Assembly (NCBI RefSeq): GCF_010435915.1 | Contig: NZ_JAAFZH010000011.1 | Location: 62,001-126,000, forward strand | From: Spirosoma terrae | Lineage (GTDB): Bacteria; Bacteroidota; Bacteroidia; Cytophagales; Spirosomataceae | Direction: 5' to 3' | DNA length: 64,000 nucleotides | Part shown: piece by piece, positions 26,163 through 35,000 of the stretch | Layout: each line of letters opens with the position of its first letter | Numbering within the stretch: the first letter of the stretch is position 1 | Program-made: the position numbers and the translations under genes | The notes under the pieces: model-generated | What the model saw: the letters and a program-made list of their open reading frames with translations, nothing else | Databases searched by the model: none | What the model was told of the DNA's origin: nothing

Positions 26163-27512
26163 TTAGTAACCAGGGTTCTGAACCAGTTGTTTGTTGGTAT
26201 CAATTTCCCGCTGGGGAATGGGCAGAACGAGGTTGTTAGCATTGTAAGGTGTCGTACCAACTGTACCCGCTGTCCGTTTGATGTCGGCTAATTGCTGACC
26301 TTCGAAAGCTAGTTCTAAACGCCGTTCCAGCAGGATTGCAGCCAGATCGACCGCAGTTAATGGGGTAGCATTAGCCCGCGCCCGAATCAGATTTACATCG
26401 GCTAGTGGCGTTGCGCCAACAGATGTGTTCAACCGTAGATTGGTTTCGGCCCGAACCAGATACATTTCTGCCAGACGAACAACGGGTACGTCGCCATACT
26501 GATCGTTGAATTTGCTGGTGAATGTATTCTGACCGGCTGTATTAAAGAACGTACCCCGTGCATCACCAGCGGCATAGAGCTGACGGAACTTAGTTTGTAC
26601 ACGCACGTCACCACGTCCCTGATTTAAGGCCGATGCATAGAACGTATTCATGTCATTGACGCCATCCTGATCCGTTACGATAATCTTGAAAATGATTTCA
26701 GATTCATTTGTGGCATCGCTAAATACGTCAGCGAATGTCGGTTCCAGACTATATACCCCCGATGTAATAACCCGGTTCGCAGCATCGCGTGCGGCCGCGA
26801 AATTCTGCTGTTGCAGGTAAACGCGAGCTAGTATGGCAGCGGCTGCACCTTTTGAGGCAAAGCCCATACCCCGATCGGGTTCAGTGGGCAACAATGACTC
26901 AGCTTTGGTCAGATCTGCCAGTACCTGGGTATACACTTCTGCTACCGTATTGCGGGCGCGGTAATCAGCATCCGTAATTGACGTAGTAGGAGTCAATACG
27001 AGTGGAACACCGGGGTTGGATGAAGGTGTACCATCATTCCAGCTTTTTCCGTAAATTTTTACCAACTCGAAGTACAGGGCTCCTCTGATAAACAGTGCCT
27101 GCCCTTCTATAGCACCACGACTGCTTTCGCCAACTTTATCCAGGGCCGATAGTACGTTGTTCGCTCGGTTGATGGCGTTGTAACTATCGAGCCACGTATC
27201 ACGATTGACGGTGTTGGAGGGGGTAACTGCTTTGCGCCAGATCTCGTCTATTGTAGCATACGTACCACCAAAAAGGACATCACGGTTGTCGCCAACCAGA
27301 TCGCCAATAAACTGAATAGCCCCGCCATATACTTCCCGGTCACTCAAACCATCGTAAGCACCTGTTAGCGTAATCTGTACGTCTTGCTCCGTGTTGAGCG
27401 CCTGACTCTGTTCAATAGTCTGGGTTGGCACAACGTTCAGTCGATCGGCACAGCTTGAGAGCAGAAAGCCAACCGATCCGATGTATAACCAATGTTTTAT
27501 GGATGAATTCAT
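26163..27512 (-). CDS. SusD/RagB-family outer-membrane lipoprotein (system 4)
   Basis: A 449-residue lipoprotein (lipobox FLLSSC, Cys21). It has the canonical SusD architecture: AINRANNVLSALDKVGES, GQALFIRGALYFELVKIYGKSW, VVRLAEMYLVRAETNLRLN, and the C-terminal LLERRLELAFEGQQLADIKR with VLPIPQREIDTNKQLVQNPGY. It is the surface lid partner of the SusC encoded upstream on the same strand (41-base gap). Last gene of a two-gene unit convergent with the protease operon. Ligand unknown. Confidence 0.93.
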   Translation of the reverse strand: MNSSIKHWLYIGSVGFLLSSCADRLNVVPTQTIEQSQALNTEQDVQITLTGAYDGLSDREVYGGAIQFIGDLVGDNRDVLFGGTYATIDEIWRKAVTPSNTVNRDTWLDSYNAINRANNVLSALDKVGESSRGAIEGQALFIRGALYFELVKIYGKSWNDGTPSSNPGVPLVLTPTTSITDADYRARNTVAEVYTQVLADLTKAESLLPTEPDRGMGFASKGAAAAILARVYLQQQNFAAARDAANRVITSGVYSLEPTFADVFSDATNESEIIFKIIVTDQDGVNDMNTFYASALNQGRGDVRVQTKFRQLYAAGDARGTFFNTAGQNTFTSKFNDQYGDVPVVRLAEMYLVRAETNLRLNTSVGATPLADVNLIRARANATPLTAVDLAAILLERRLELAFEGQQLADIKRTAGTVGTTPYNANNLVLPIPQREIDTNKQLVQNPGY

Positions 27513-27553
27513 AATAGAAAAATTCGTTTGAAAATCAGCTTAACAAGTCTGGA

Positions 27554-30500
27554 TTAGAAACCGATGTTGATACCGCCCGTAATGGTACGTGCTTGCGGAG
27601 CCGTATAGAAGTCATAGCCCTGTGCAATGTTCGACACAATGTAGTCGGCGTTTACTTCCGGGTCCCATCCTTTGTAATTGGTGAAAGTGAGCAGGTTCTG
27701 GCCTGTCACAAACAAACGAACGTTGGTCAGTTTGGCTTTGCTGATTAGTGTTTTAGGTAAGTTGTAGGATAACGTAGCAGTACGTAAGCGTACAAACGAT
27801 CCGTCGAGAATAAAACGGCTGGACGACTGGGCACCATTGTTATAATACAAACGAGCTTCCGGTACGTTTGTATTTGTGTTCTCGGGGGTCCAGGCGGCCA
27901 ACTGATCAACCGTCTGGTTGTCTTCGAAACGGCCGTTAGCCGCCGAGTAGCGTCCTACACCATAGAAGTTGATTTTATTACCAAAAACACCGTTGAACAG
28001 AACGCTTAGGGTGAAGCCTTTGTAGCTAAATGTATTGGTGATACCGGCTGTCCATTTTGGTAGTGGGCTACCAAATACGACGCGTTGCGCCTGACTATAT
28101 ACATTGGTTGTTGAACGATCAACGGTTCCGTCGGGATTCGTAGTATTCTTGTACCACAATGCATCACCATTGGCGGGGTCAACACCAGCATATTCCTGCG
28201 TAAAGAATGTGCCTAGTGGCTGGCCTTCAACGGCGCGGCTCATAGCATTGATACCACCCTCGATGATCTGGCCCTGCAGATTCGTGATTTTGTTTCGGTT
28301 CGTGGCCGCGTTAAAGCTGGTCGACCAGCGGAAAGCACCTGTCAGGTTTTCCGAGTTGATAACAAATTCAAAACCCTTATTTTCCAGACTACCTACGTTG
28401 CGGAACTGCGTAGCAAATCCGGTGGTTCCCGGTACGTTTACGTTCAGTAGCAGACCTGATGTTTGTTTGTTATAATAATCGATTTCCCCATTAATACGAT
28501 TATTCAGAATGCCGAAGTCGATACCAATATCAAATTGGTTGGTTGTCTCCCATTTCAGATCAGGGTTTGCCAATTGAAAAGGACGCTGGCCTGGTAGCGC
28601 TCCGTAGCTGGCATCGCCTATAAACAGACCCAGTTGTGGGAAGTTTTGCAGCGATACGTTACCAGCTGTTTGAATATCGGCGTTACCCGTTCGACCGTAG
28701 CTGGAGCGAAGTTTCAGGAACGTAATGGTGTTGTTATTTTTCAGGAACTCCTCTTCCGATAGCACCCATCCAACGGAAACAGCCGGGAAGAAGCCATACC
28801 GGCTATTACGTCCGAAACGCGATGAACCATCGATACGGGCGCTTGCGCCTAGCAGGTAACGATCCGCGAATTTATAGTTGGCACGGGCGAAATAAGACAG
28901 GAAGCGGAAATCAGATTGGGTTGAGCTACCATCTGTTTTACGGGCTGCACTGGCAATCTGGCGATAGGCGTCAGAGGGAAAATCGCGACCTTCTGTGAAG
29001 TTGGTTTTTTGTTGCGATTGTTGAAACGACATACCCACCGTTGCGTCGAGGTGACTACGTCCGAATGCTGTTGTGTAGGTGAAGAAGTTGTTGGTATTAT
29101 AGTTCTCAACCCGAACGAAACGGTTTTGGCCAATACCCAGTGGGGCGCTGAAATTACGCTGCGTTTTACTGTTGTAATACAATTCTTCCTGCTGATTCAG
29201 TACGTCCAGACCAAACTCACTACGGAACGCCAGACCTTTTGCTATTTCTAACTGGCCATATACATTACTGATGTTGCGGTATACGGTTGTGTTAAAGTAC
29301 GCATTGCCTGCGTTAATCAGCGGGTTATAATACAGTGGAATGCTGATGTCGCCGGGAGGAGTACCAACTGGCAGGCCCGTAACAGGATCAGTGGCAGGGG
29401 TCATTGGCGGCAGAGCTACCATCTGCATGGGGTTATCGAACTGGTTATCAGCTGAGAGCCGTTGGTTATAGGTGCGAGTCAAACCCATGTTGAAACCAGC
29501 TCGAAAACGGCTCGATACCTGATGGTCCAGATTGATACGTCCAGCGTAGCGTTTTAACGCATTGCCGATCAGAATTCCTTTTTGATCGAGTAACTGACCT
29601 GATAAATAGAACGTTGTCTTCTCATTGCCGCCGTTCATATTGAAGTCGTACTGCTGATAGGGTGCATCCTGATAAGCCAGATCCCCCCAGTTTGTGCTTG
29701 CCTGATTCGGAGTGCCATACGTACCAAGGCCCTGCGTTTCATAAAAGCCCTTCATATACGATGAGTACGAATCTGGATCAGCCGGATCAATACCCTCAAT
29801 GCGGTCCGAGTTGGCTGCTGCCCGATTATAGAAATTAACGTACTGTTCCGTATTCAGAAACTGAAGTTTTTTGGTTGGTTTACTGGAACCATATTGGGCA
29901 CCAAATGTAATGTTGGTACGTCCTGCTTTACCACGCTTGGTCGTAATCAAAACCACACCGTTTGCGGCCCGTGCCCCATAGATAGCGCCAGCAGATGCGT
30001 CTTTCAGGATATCGACCGATTCAATATCTTGTGGGTTGATGTCGGCAAGTGGGTTTGTTGAAGCACTGTTAAAGCTTAAGTTATCCGTTGTAACAGGTGT
30101 GCCATCGACAATGTATAGAGGCTGGTTTGAGGCCGATACGGAAGACTGGCCCCGAACGCGAACCTGAATGCCCTGGCCAAGTTTACCTGAGCCCGCATTG
30201 ATCTGAACCCCCGCTGCTTTACCCTGAAGTGCCTGGTCGAACGTAGTGACGGGCTGATCCTGAATATCGGCAGCTTTTACTTTAGCGATATTGCCGGTAA
30301 GGTCGCGTTTAATTTGCTGACCATATCCCGTAACAACAACTTCGTTCAGATTTCGTACGTCGGTCTTTAGTTGTACGTTGATGATTGAGCGACCGTTAGC
30401 TGGCTCTTCAACCGATATAAAACCAATGAAGCTGTACACAAGCGTTACGTCGCCGTCGACGGAAAGTCTGTAGCCACCGGTTGCATCGGTTAACGTTCCC

Positions 30501-30649
30501 TGATTTTTGCCTTTTACACTGACCGAAACGCCGGGTAACCCTGCGCCGTCATCAGAGGATGTCACCTTACCCGAAATTACCTGGTTCTGTGCATAGCTAC
30601 TCAGCGCTACAGCCAGAAATAGGAAGTTAAATAGTAAGAGTTTTCTCAT
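27554..30649 (-). CDS. SusC/RagA-family TonB-linked outer-membrane transporter (system 4)
   Basis: A 1031-residue SusC protein: signal peptide 1-20 (ending SSYAQ), regulatory-like domain about 23-105 (SGKVTSSDDGAGLPGVSVSVKG), plug about 108-235 (VVTGYGQQIKRDLTGNI, YIVDGTPV, AANGVVLITTKRG), then barrel with C-terminal ARTITGGINIGF. It is closest in style to the system 3 SusC. It pairs with the SusD gene downstream. A candidate promoter lies 43-74 bases before the ATG. Confidence 0.93.
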   Translation of the reverse strand: MRKLLLFNFLFLAVALSSYAQNQVISGKVTSSDDGAGLPGVSVSVKGKNQGTLTDATGGYRLSVDGDVTLVYSFIGFISVEEPANGRSIINVQLKTDVRNLNEVVVTGYGQQIKRDLTGNIAKVKAADIQDQPVTTFDQALQGKAAGVQINAGSGKLGQGIQVRVRGQSSVSASNQPLYIVDGTPVTTDNLSFNSASTNPLADINPQDIESVDILKDASAGAIYGARAANGVVLITTKRGKAGRTNITFGAQYGSSKPTKKLQFLNTEQYVNFYNRAAANSDRIEGIDPADPDSYSSYMKGFYETQGLGTYGTPNQASTNWGDLAYQDAPYQQYDFNMNGGNEKTTFYLSGQLLDQKGILIGNALKRYAGRINLDHQVSSRFRAGFNMGLTRTYNQRLSADNQFDNPMQMVALPPMTPATDPVTGLPVGTPPGDISIPLYYNPLINAGNAYFNTTVYRNISNVYGQLEIAKGLAFRSEFGLDVLNQQEELYYNSKTQRNFSAPLGIGQNRFVRVENYNTNNFFTYTTAFGRSHLDATVGMSFQQSQQKTNFTEGRDFPSDAYRQIASAARKTDGSSTQSDFRFLSYFARANYKFADRYLLGASARIDGSSRFGRNSRYGFFPAVSVGWVLSEEEFLKNNNTITFLKLRSSYGRTGNADIQTAGNVSLQNFPQLGLFIGDASYGALPGQRPFQLANPDLKWETTNQFDIGIDFGILNNRINGEIDYYNKQTSGLLLNVNVPGTTGFATQFRNVGSLENKGFEFVINSENLTGAFRWSTSFNAATNRNKITNLQGQIIEGGINAMSRAVEGQPLGTFFTQEYAGVDPANGDALWYKNTTNPDGTVDRSTTNVYSQAQRVVFGSPLPKWTAGITNTFSYKGFTLSVLFNGVFGNKINFYGVGRYSAANGRFEDNQTVDQLAAWTPENTNTNVPEARLYYNNGAQSSSRFILDGSFVRLRTATLSYNLPKTLISKAKLTNVRLFVTGQNLLTFTNYKGWDPEVNADYIVSNIAQGYDFYTAPQARTITGGINIGF

Positions 30650-30955
30650 ATTTTTAAGTTAGAAAGTTGTAAGAGTTGTAAAAGTACAACGCAACGATAA
30701 GTTTTAAAAAGAAACAGACACAACAAAGGGAGGATTAAACTAGGAAAATCAGAAGAAAGCGCTAAAAACAAATACAGATAGAGAATAAAATACTATTTAA
30801 GTTGATTAGTTTAAGTAGAGTTACATTTTATTGTTTTATTTCTATTTATAAAGAATAAAAATCTATTTTCAGATCTGGTATAAATGCTTTATTAAACCAT
30901 AAACTACGTAGTATGGTCAAACGTTTATAAGAGTAAGTCTCTGTAAACAACGGCC
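30650..30955. promoter_or_regulatory. divergent promoter region, SusC system 4 and OmpA-like gene
   Basis: A 306-base AT-rich region with no gene. For the minus-strand SusC, a TTG (30721-30723) and TATCGTTG (30692-30699, one mismatch to TANNTTTG) are separated by 21 bases, a plausible Bacteroidota promoter. Nearer the OmpA-like gene is a dyad, ACCAT-AA-ACTACGTAGT-ATGGT (30896-30917), with a perfect 10-base palindrome at its centre, which could be an operator. Confidence 0.45.
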
Positions 30956-32260
30956 ATGAATCGTCTATTTCTCCTTTTTCTATTTCTGACGGCTACGGGG
31001 CTGCGGGCTCAGGTACAATATACGACCGAATCGCCCCGTGTCGATGATGTCAACGATACCGACGTAGTGATTCAGCGCGTTGAGCTAACGGCTGAGTACA
31101 CAATTATTTATATGAAGTTCCAGGCGGATGAGCAAAGAACGCAAAATCGTGGTTGGCCTTTCTCTATTCCAATGCCAAGGGGAGGGGGAAGAATGGGCCC
31201 CGATCCCAATGAAACCTACAATACTATTAAATTTGAGCCTACTGCAAGATTGTATGTAAATCAGGGAGAACGTTCGTATAAGTTTATCCGGGCAGAGAAT
31301 ATTCCACTGGAACGTCGGCGTCGTGTTGAACCAGGGGAGCGGGTTGATTTTGTCGCTTATTTCGAACGTATTGATCCAGGATATGCTACGTTCGATCTCT
31401 ACGAATGTAGAGATGGTAAAGGGTATATATGCTTCAATTTCTGGGGGGTTCATATTATTAATCCGGCTAAAAAGACGTACTCGCAGCGAACACCGACTAA
31501 ACCACGGGCCACCCCTAATTCTCCGACCACACCCAGACAACAGCCACCCCGCTATCAGCCCAAAACAACTCCGGGCGTTGGCACTCCGGACGTAACTCCG
31601 CCTGTAGTGGCGCCCAAATCGGAAACGGCTGTGGCTGCGGTTGCCATCAATGGGGTGACGCGTAATGCGAAAACGAAAAAAACGATTGGTGCCGTTGTGA
31701 CGTATCAGCTTCTGTCGGGTGCCGAATCGGCGGGTACCGGTTTAGCGGATTCAGTACGTAGCAACGGCCAAACCGGTACGTATTCTATTCCGATTGGCAA
31801 GCGTGGGGTTTATGTAGTGACGGCTTCGGCTACAGGCTATTTTAGCCAGAGCGATACGTTAGCGACAAACCGCGTTAGCCTGAACCGGGACTTCGATTTA
31901 GTACCTATCGAAGCCGGGGCAACCATTACGCTCAAGAATATTTATTTCAACGTATCAGAATTTGATCTTAAACCGGAGTCGTATCCTGAGCTGGACCGGT
32001 TGGCTGGTCTGATGCAAACCAATCCAACCATGACCATTCGACTGGAAGGGCATACGGACACCGTCGGCGAATTTGACGCCAACGTTGAATTGTCGCGTAA
32101 TCGGGTGAATGAAGTGAAACGATATCTGGTGGCTAAAGGTATTGATGAAGGTCGGATCGACACGGTTGGCTATGGTCCATCGCGACCAATCAATACGAAC
32201 AAAAGTCTGAAAGAACGACCCGAAAACCGGCGCGTTGAGATGGTTATTGTGAAGGTCTAA
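30956..32260 (+). CDS. OmpA-family outer-membrane/peptidoglycan-associated protein
   Basis: A 434-residue exported protein: signal peptide 1-18 (ATGLRAQ), an N-terminal region of unknown family (about 20-165), a Pro/Thr-rich linker (about 170-225, many TP and PP), a carboxypeptidase-regulatory-like stretch (about 230-315, AINGVTRNAKTKKTIGAVVTYQLL) and a C-terminal OmpA domain (about 320-434) with IRLEGHTDTVGEFDANVELSRNR and the NKSLKERPENRRVEMVI end. The OmpA domain binds peptidoglycan, so the protein links the wall to the outer membrane or to a surface complex. It is read divergently from the SusC of system 4 and stands alone. Confidence 0.88.
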   Translation: MNRLFLLFLFLTATGLRAQVQYTTESPRVDDVNDTDVVIQRVELTAEYTIIYMKFQADEQRTQNRGWPFSIPMPRGGGRMGPDPNETYNTIKFEPTARLYVNQGERSYKFIRAENIPLERRRRVEPGERVDFVAYFERIDPGYATFDLYECRDGKGYICFNFWGVHIINPAKKTYSQRTPTKPRATPNSPTTPRQQPPRYQPKTTPGVGTPDVTPPVVAPKSETAVAAVAINGVTRNAKTKKTIGAVVTYQLLSGAESAGTGLADSVRSNGQTGTYSIPIGKRGVYVVTASATGYFSQSDTLATNRVSLNRDFDLVPIEAGATITLKNIYFNVSEFDLKPESYPELDRLAGLMQTNPTMTIRLEGHTDTVGEFDANVELSRNRVNEVKRYLVAKGIDEGRIDTVGYGPSRPINTNKSLKERPENRRVEMVIVKV

Positions 32261-32343
32261 AACTAGTTGCTACGTTTGAGGTTTGTAGGTTGATACTGGT
32301 TGGTAATACAGCTAGTTGCAAACTATGAATCTCAACGTAGCCC

Positions 32344-33006
32344 ATGAAACCTGATTTTGATCTCAACGTTGTTTTAGGCCGGATTGAAGAGGCTATCCGT
32401 CCGTATCCCAAAGCAGCCATGTTTGATTTGGCTGAGCGAGGCTACAATACGCTGTTTGAACAGTTGATTTCGTGTATTGTATCCATTCGTACGCTCGATG
32501 AAACCACGATTCCTGTCTCACTACGTTTATTTGAGGTTGCCCGAACCCCCGAACAGTTTCTAAAACTCGATATACCCACGCTAACGCAACTCCTATACGG
32601 TACTACGTATCCGGACCAGAAGGCGTACACCATGAAAGGAATTGCGGAACGTATCGTCAGCAATTTTAATGGCGTACTGCCCGCTGACTACGAAACGCTT
32701 ACGTCGTTCAAAGGAGTCGGGCCAAAATGCGCTAATCTGGCTTTGGGCGTTGCTAGCGGGCAAGCGGCCATTAGCGTCGATGTGCATGTCCATCGCGTGG
32801 TTAATCGATGGGGCTACGTAAAAACGAAGCAGCCTGAACAGACGTTGAAACTACTGGAGAAACAGGTCCCCCGCGAACAGTGGGTGGCTATCAATCGCTT
32901 GCTGATGCCTTTTGGTAAGCATATCTGTACGGGAACACTACCTCGCTGCTCGACCTGTCCGGTGCTTGCCTGGTGCGAGCAGGTTGGTGTGGAGCACCAC
33001 CGTTGA
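32344..33006 (+). CDS. nth: endonuclease III family DNA glycosylase/AP lyase
   Basis: A 220-residue HhH-GPD protein. The helix-hairpin-helix LTSFKGVGPKCANLALG carries the catalytic Lys128, and Asp146 lies in ISVDVHVHRV. The C-terminal iron-sulfur motif is complete: Cys195-x6-Cys202-x2-Cys205-x5-Cys211. These are the features of endonuclease III, which removes oxidised pyrimidines and nicks abasic sites in base-excision repair. The usual SAQATD segment is replaced by SIRTLDE, so this may be a second, divergent Nth with altered damage preference. The start ATG at 32344 fits. An imperfect stem (32269-32280 with 32331-32341) fills the gap after the OmpA-like gene. Confidence 0.88.
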   Translation: MKPDFDLNVVLGRIEEAIRPYPKAAMFDLAERGYNTLFEQLISCIVSIRTLDETTIPVSLRLFEVARTPEQFLKLDIPTLTQLLYGTTYPDQKAYTMKGIAERIVSNFNGVLPADYETLTSFKGVGPKCANLALGVASGQAAISVDVHVHRVVNRWGYVKTKQPEQTLKLLEKQVPREQWVAINRLLMPFGKHICTGTLPRCSTCPVLAWCEQVGVEHHR

Positions 33007-33016
33007 TGGATTGGTT

Positions 33017-33565
33017 TTAGTTCGATTTTTTCTCCGCCAATGAGATCATGTATTCTTTAAGGTTCGCCAACGTAGCACGGCATTCTTTATTCAATTGACG
33101 ATATAAGTCCTCCTGCTGTTTGACGGCTTGTTGAATCACGTTTGTGCTTTTCGTTTTATTGTCGGCCATCCGGCTCATTTCGTCGGCTGTGGGACTTGTT
33201 GCCTGAACAGGCAATGAAAGGCCCTTCGCTTCAGTAATGAGATCGGTTAGGGTTACCCGATACCGGCCAAATTTCGCTTCGAGGGTTAGCGTATAACGTA
33301 CCGTCTGACCGTCGATCAAAAAAACTGACTTCGCAAATACGACGTTATTTTCCTGATCGTAGTGCTTTTCAGCATCGCCTTCATTTGGGTATTGCTGATC
33401 GACCCACGACCGTAGTTGAGTGGCAACCTGGCGAGTTGGTCGGGTGGCATCGGGCAAACGAACAATTTCCTGGTACTGAACCTGCCCGAGTTCGTTAGTG
33501 GGCAACGTTACTTGCGCTAAAAGCTGAACCGAGAGCAATAAGAAGAATGGCAATAGGACCTTCAT
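33017..33565 (-). CDS. exported DUF4468-type protein
   Basis: A 182-residue protein with a signal peptide (MKVLLPFFLLLSVQLLAQ) and a mature part of the DUF4468 type found in Bacteroidota: GQVQYQEIVRLPDATRPTRQ, a strand VVFAKSVFLIDGQTVRYTLTLEAKFGRYRVTLTDL, and a helical C-terminus. These proteins are periplasmic or surface-exposed with a TBP-like domain and no known function. An in-frame start at 33595 puts ten residues before the signal, so 33565 is preferred. The gene converges on nth with only 10 bases between their stops. Confidence 0.75.
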   Translation of the reverse strand: MKVLLPFFLLLSVQLLAQVTLPTNELGQVQYQEIVRLPDATRPTRQVATQLRSWVDQQYPNEGDAEKHYDQENNVVFAKSVFLIDGQTVRYTLTLEAKFGRYRVTLTDLITEAKGLSLPVQATSPTADEMSRMADNKTKSTNVIQQAVKQQEDLYRQLNKECRATLANLKEYMISLAEKKSN

Positions 33566-33663
33566 AGGAGTGACAATAGCCTTGTATGAAAACATGCAAA
33601 GATACAGGCTAAACCTTGGGATGCCTTATTAAACCGTTCCGATGAAGAAATGCTTAGTGGATC

Positions 33664-34227
33664 TTAGTCGGTTGATGACTCATCTTCAACCGAAAACCCT
33701 GTATCGAGCAGGCTATCCAGATCAAAGCCTTTTGATTCTAAATACATGAGTAGGGCACGGGCATTTACGCGAGCCGGGCTAACCCGGTAGCCGCTATCCT
33801 TACTCGACGATATAACCCCTTTGGCTGTAATAATGAGCGTGAAAGGCTCGGTATATAGTTCGATGTAATCGTTGCCGCGTGTAATAGTCGTGTTAACCAG
33901 CGTATCGTCTGCCCAGCCATAAGCCAGTTTGCAACACGTATTCGCTTCTTCGGTAGTAATGGTTGTTAATTTTCGTAGCACGGGCCGAATGGCTTCTGGA
34001 GATAATTCGTATTCAATCCTACTTCCGTCGAAACAAACTTTTACTTCTTCCTGCGTAATATCTACGGCTACCAGCTTCGCATTGCGGGGTTGGGCATCTG
34101 GTCCATCGGCGACTACAACTACCGGGCCGCCTAGATAACGAGCCAACTCCTGGGCTGTTAAACCTGTAGTTCGTGTTTTCATTCGGTAGTTTGGATCGTG
34201 GGTTAGTGTTTCACGAAAAAGAGGCAT
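33664..34227 (-). CDS. uncharacterised protein
   Basis: A 187-residue protein from ATG 34227 (a TTG at 34248 and an ATG at 34182 are alternatives). No signal peptide or membrane segment, so it is cytoplasmic. It reads as a soluble alpha/beta protein: GLTAQELARYLGGPVVVVAD, a strand pair KVCFDGSRIEYELSPEAIRPVL, and a second beta region NDYIELYTEPFTLIITAKGVI, ending in an acidic tail (SVEDESSTD). The paired Cys residues in ANTCCKLAYG are notable. I do not recognise the family. It is separated by 68 bases from the DUF4468 gene start downstream, so co-transcription is possible. Confidence 0.65.
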   Translation of the reverse strand: MPLFRETLTHDPNYRMKTRTTGLTAQELARYLGGPVVVVADGPDAQPRNAKLVAVDITQEEVKVCFDGSRIEYELSPEAIRPVLRKLTTITTEEANTCCKLAYGWADDTLVNTTITRGNDYIELYTEPFTLIITAKGVISSSKDSGYRVSPARVNARALLMYLESKGFDLDSLLDTGFSVEDESSTD

Positions 34228-35000
34228 TTCGTTAATAGGATTAGGCAAAAATAATAACTTAAAGTATTGTTAACTCCATAAATGATCTAATTGGAGCGGT
34301 AAATAGAGTAATAGTTTCGGACATATTTACATATTTAGTGAGCTAAAATGGCTAAGTAGGATAGTAGGTTTTAGCTGAAAACCAGTATTCTGAACAGTTT
34401 GCGGCACTTTTCAGCCAATACCTAACCTACTTCGTATAGCCTTGATTTTACTCAATCCCCTGAAAATCGGTGGTATCAAATTCCGTACCAAATTGACTTT
34501 ATTACTATTTCATCCAATAAAGTCTAGCTCTTGAAACTCTTTTTTGCAGTTCGGTATACAAGGGTATTTTACTGCTTTTTGCAAAAAGACATTTTTGCTT
34601 TGCTATATAGAAATCATAGTAACATGCGGCTTTAAGGCTTCTCGTTGATGGAGCGTCAAACCTGATAAATAAGCCATGCCAATTTTCATAGCCTCCTCAC
34701 TAACCGTAAAATTTTGTACAAAATCCGGCTTTAGGAAGCAGTGCGACTGCTAAAGCTGGAGTATGCCCATGTAGACATAGTAGCTTGCAGGACGACCGTC
34801 CCAAGACTTTGACCATTTTATAAGAGGCCGCCTGTGATCTTACGTAAGACGTTTTGTTGGGAGAAGAACAGACGCTATTGGAAGGAATTGATTCAGATAC
34901 GTAACAAGTGACCTTTGGGAGGAGCATAGACCAATCCTGAACGATCACTCGTTTGATGTTAGCGGAAGCCGAAAAACTATATCAACACAGACCTACAGTC
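34228..35000. other. 773-base gene-poor region with a possible gene relic
   Basis: No intact gene is supported. On the minus strand, 34603-34749 is open for about 49 codons and ends in a natural-looking peptide (AMKIGMAYLSGLTLHQREAL near the end). Its upstream continuation is interrupted by a TAG at 34750-34752, while an overlapping frame at 34700-34948 runs on further, a pattern expected of a frameshifted relic. I could not name the parent protein. The rest is low-information sequence with no terminator, repeat or RNA that I can see. Confidence 0.4.

Noticed and set aside
6483..30649. Polysaccharide utilisation locus
   Set aside because: SusCD pairs are present but no glycoside hydrolase, lyase or carbohydrate esterase lies among them.
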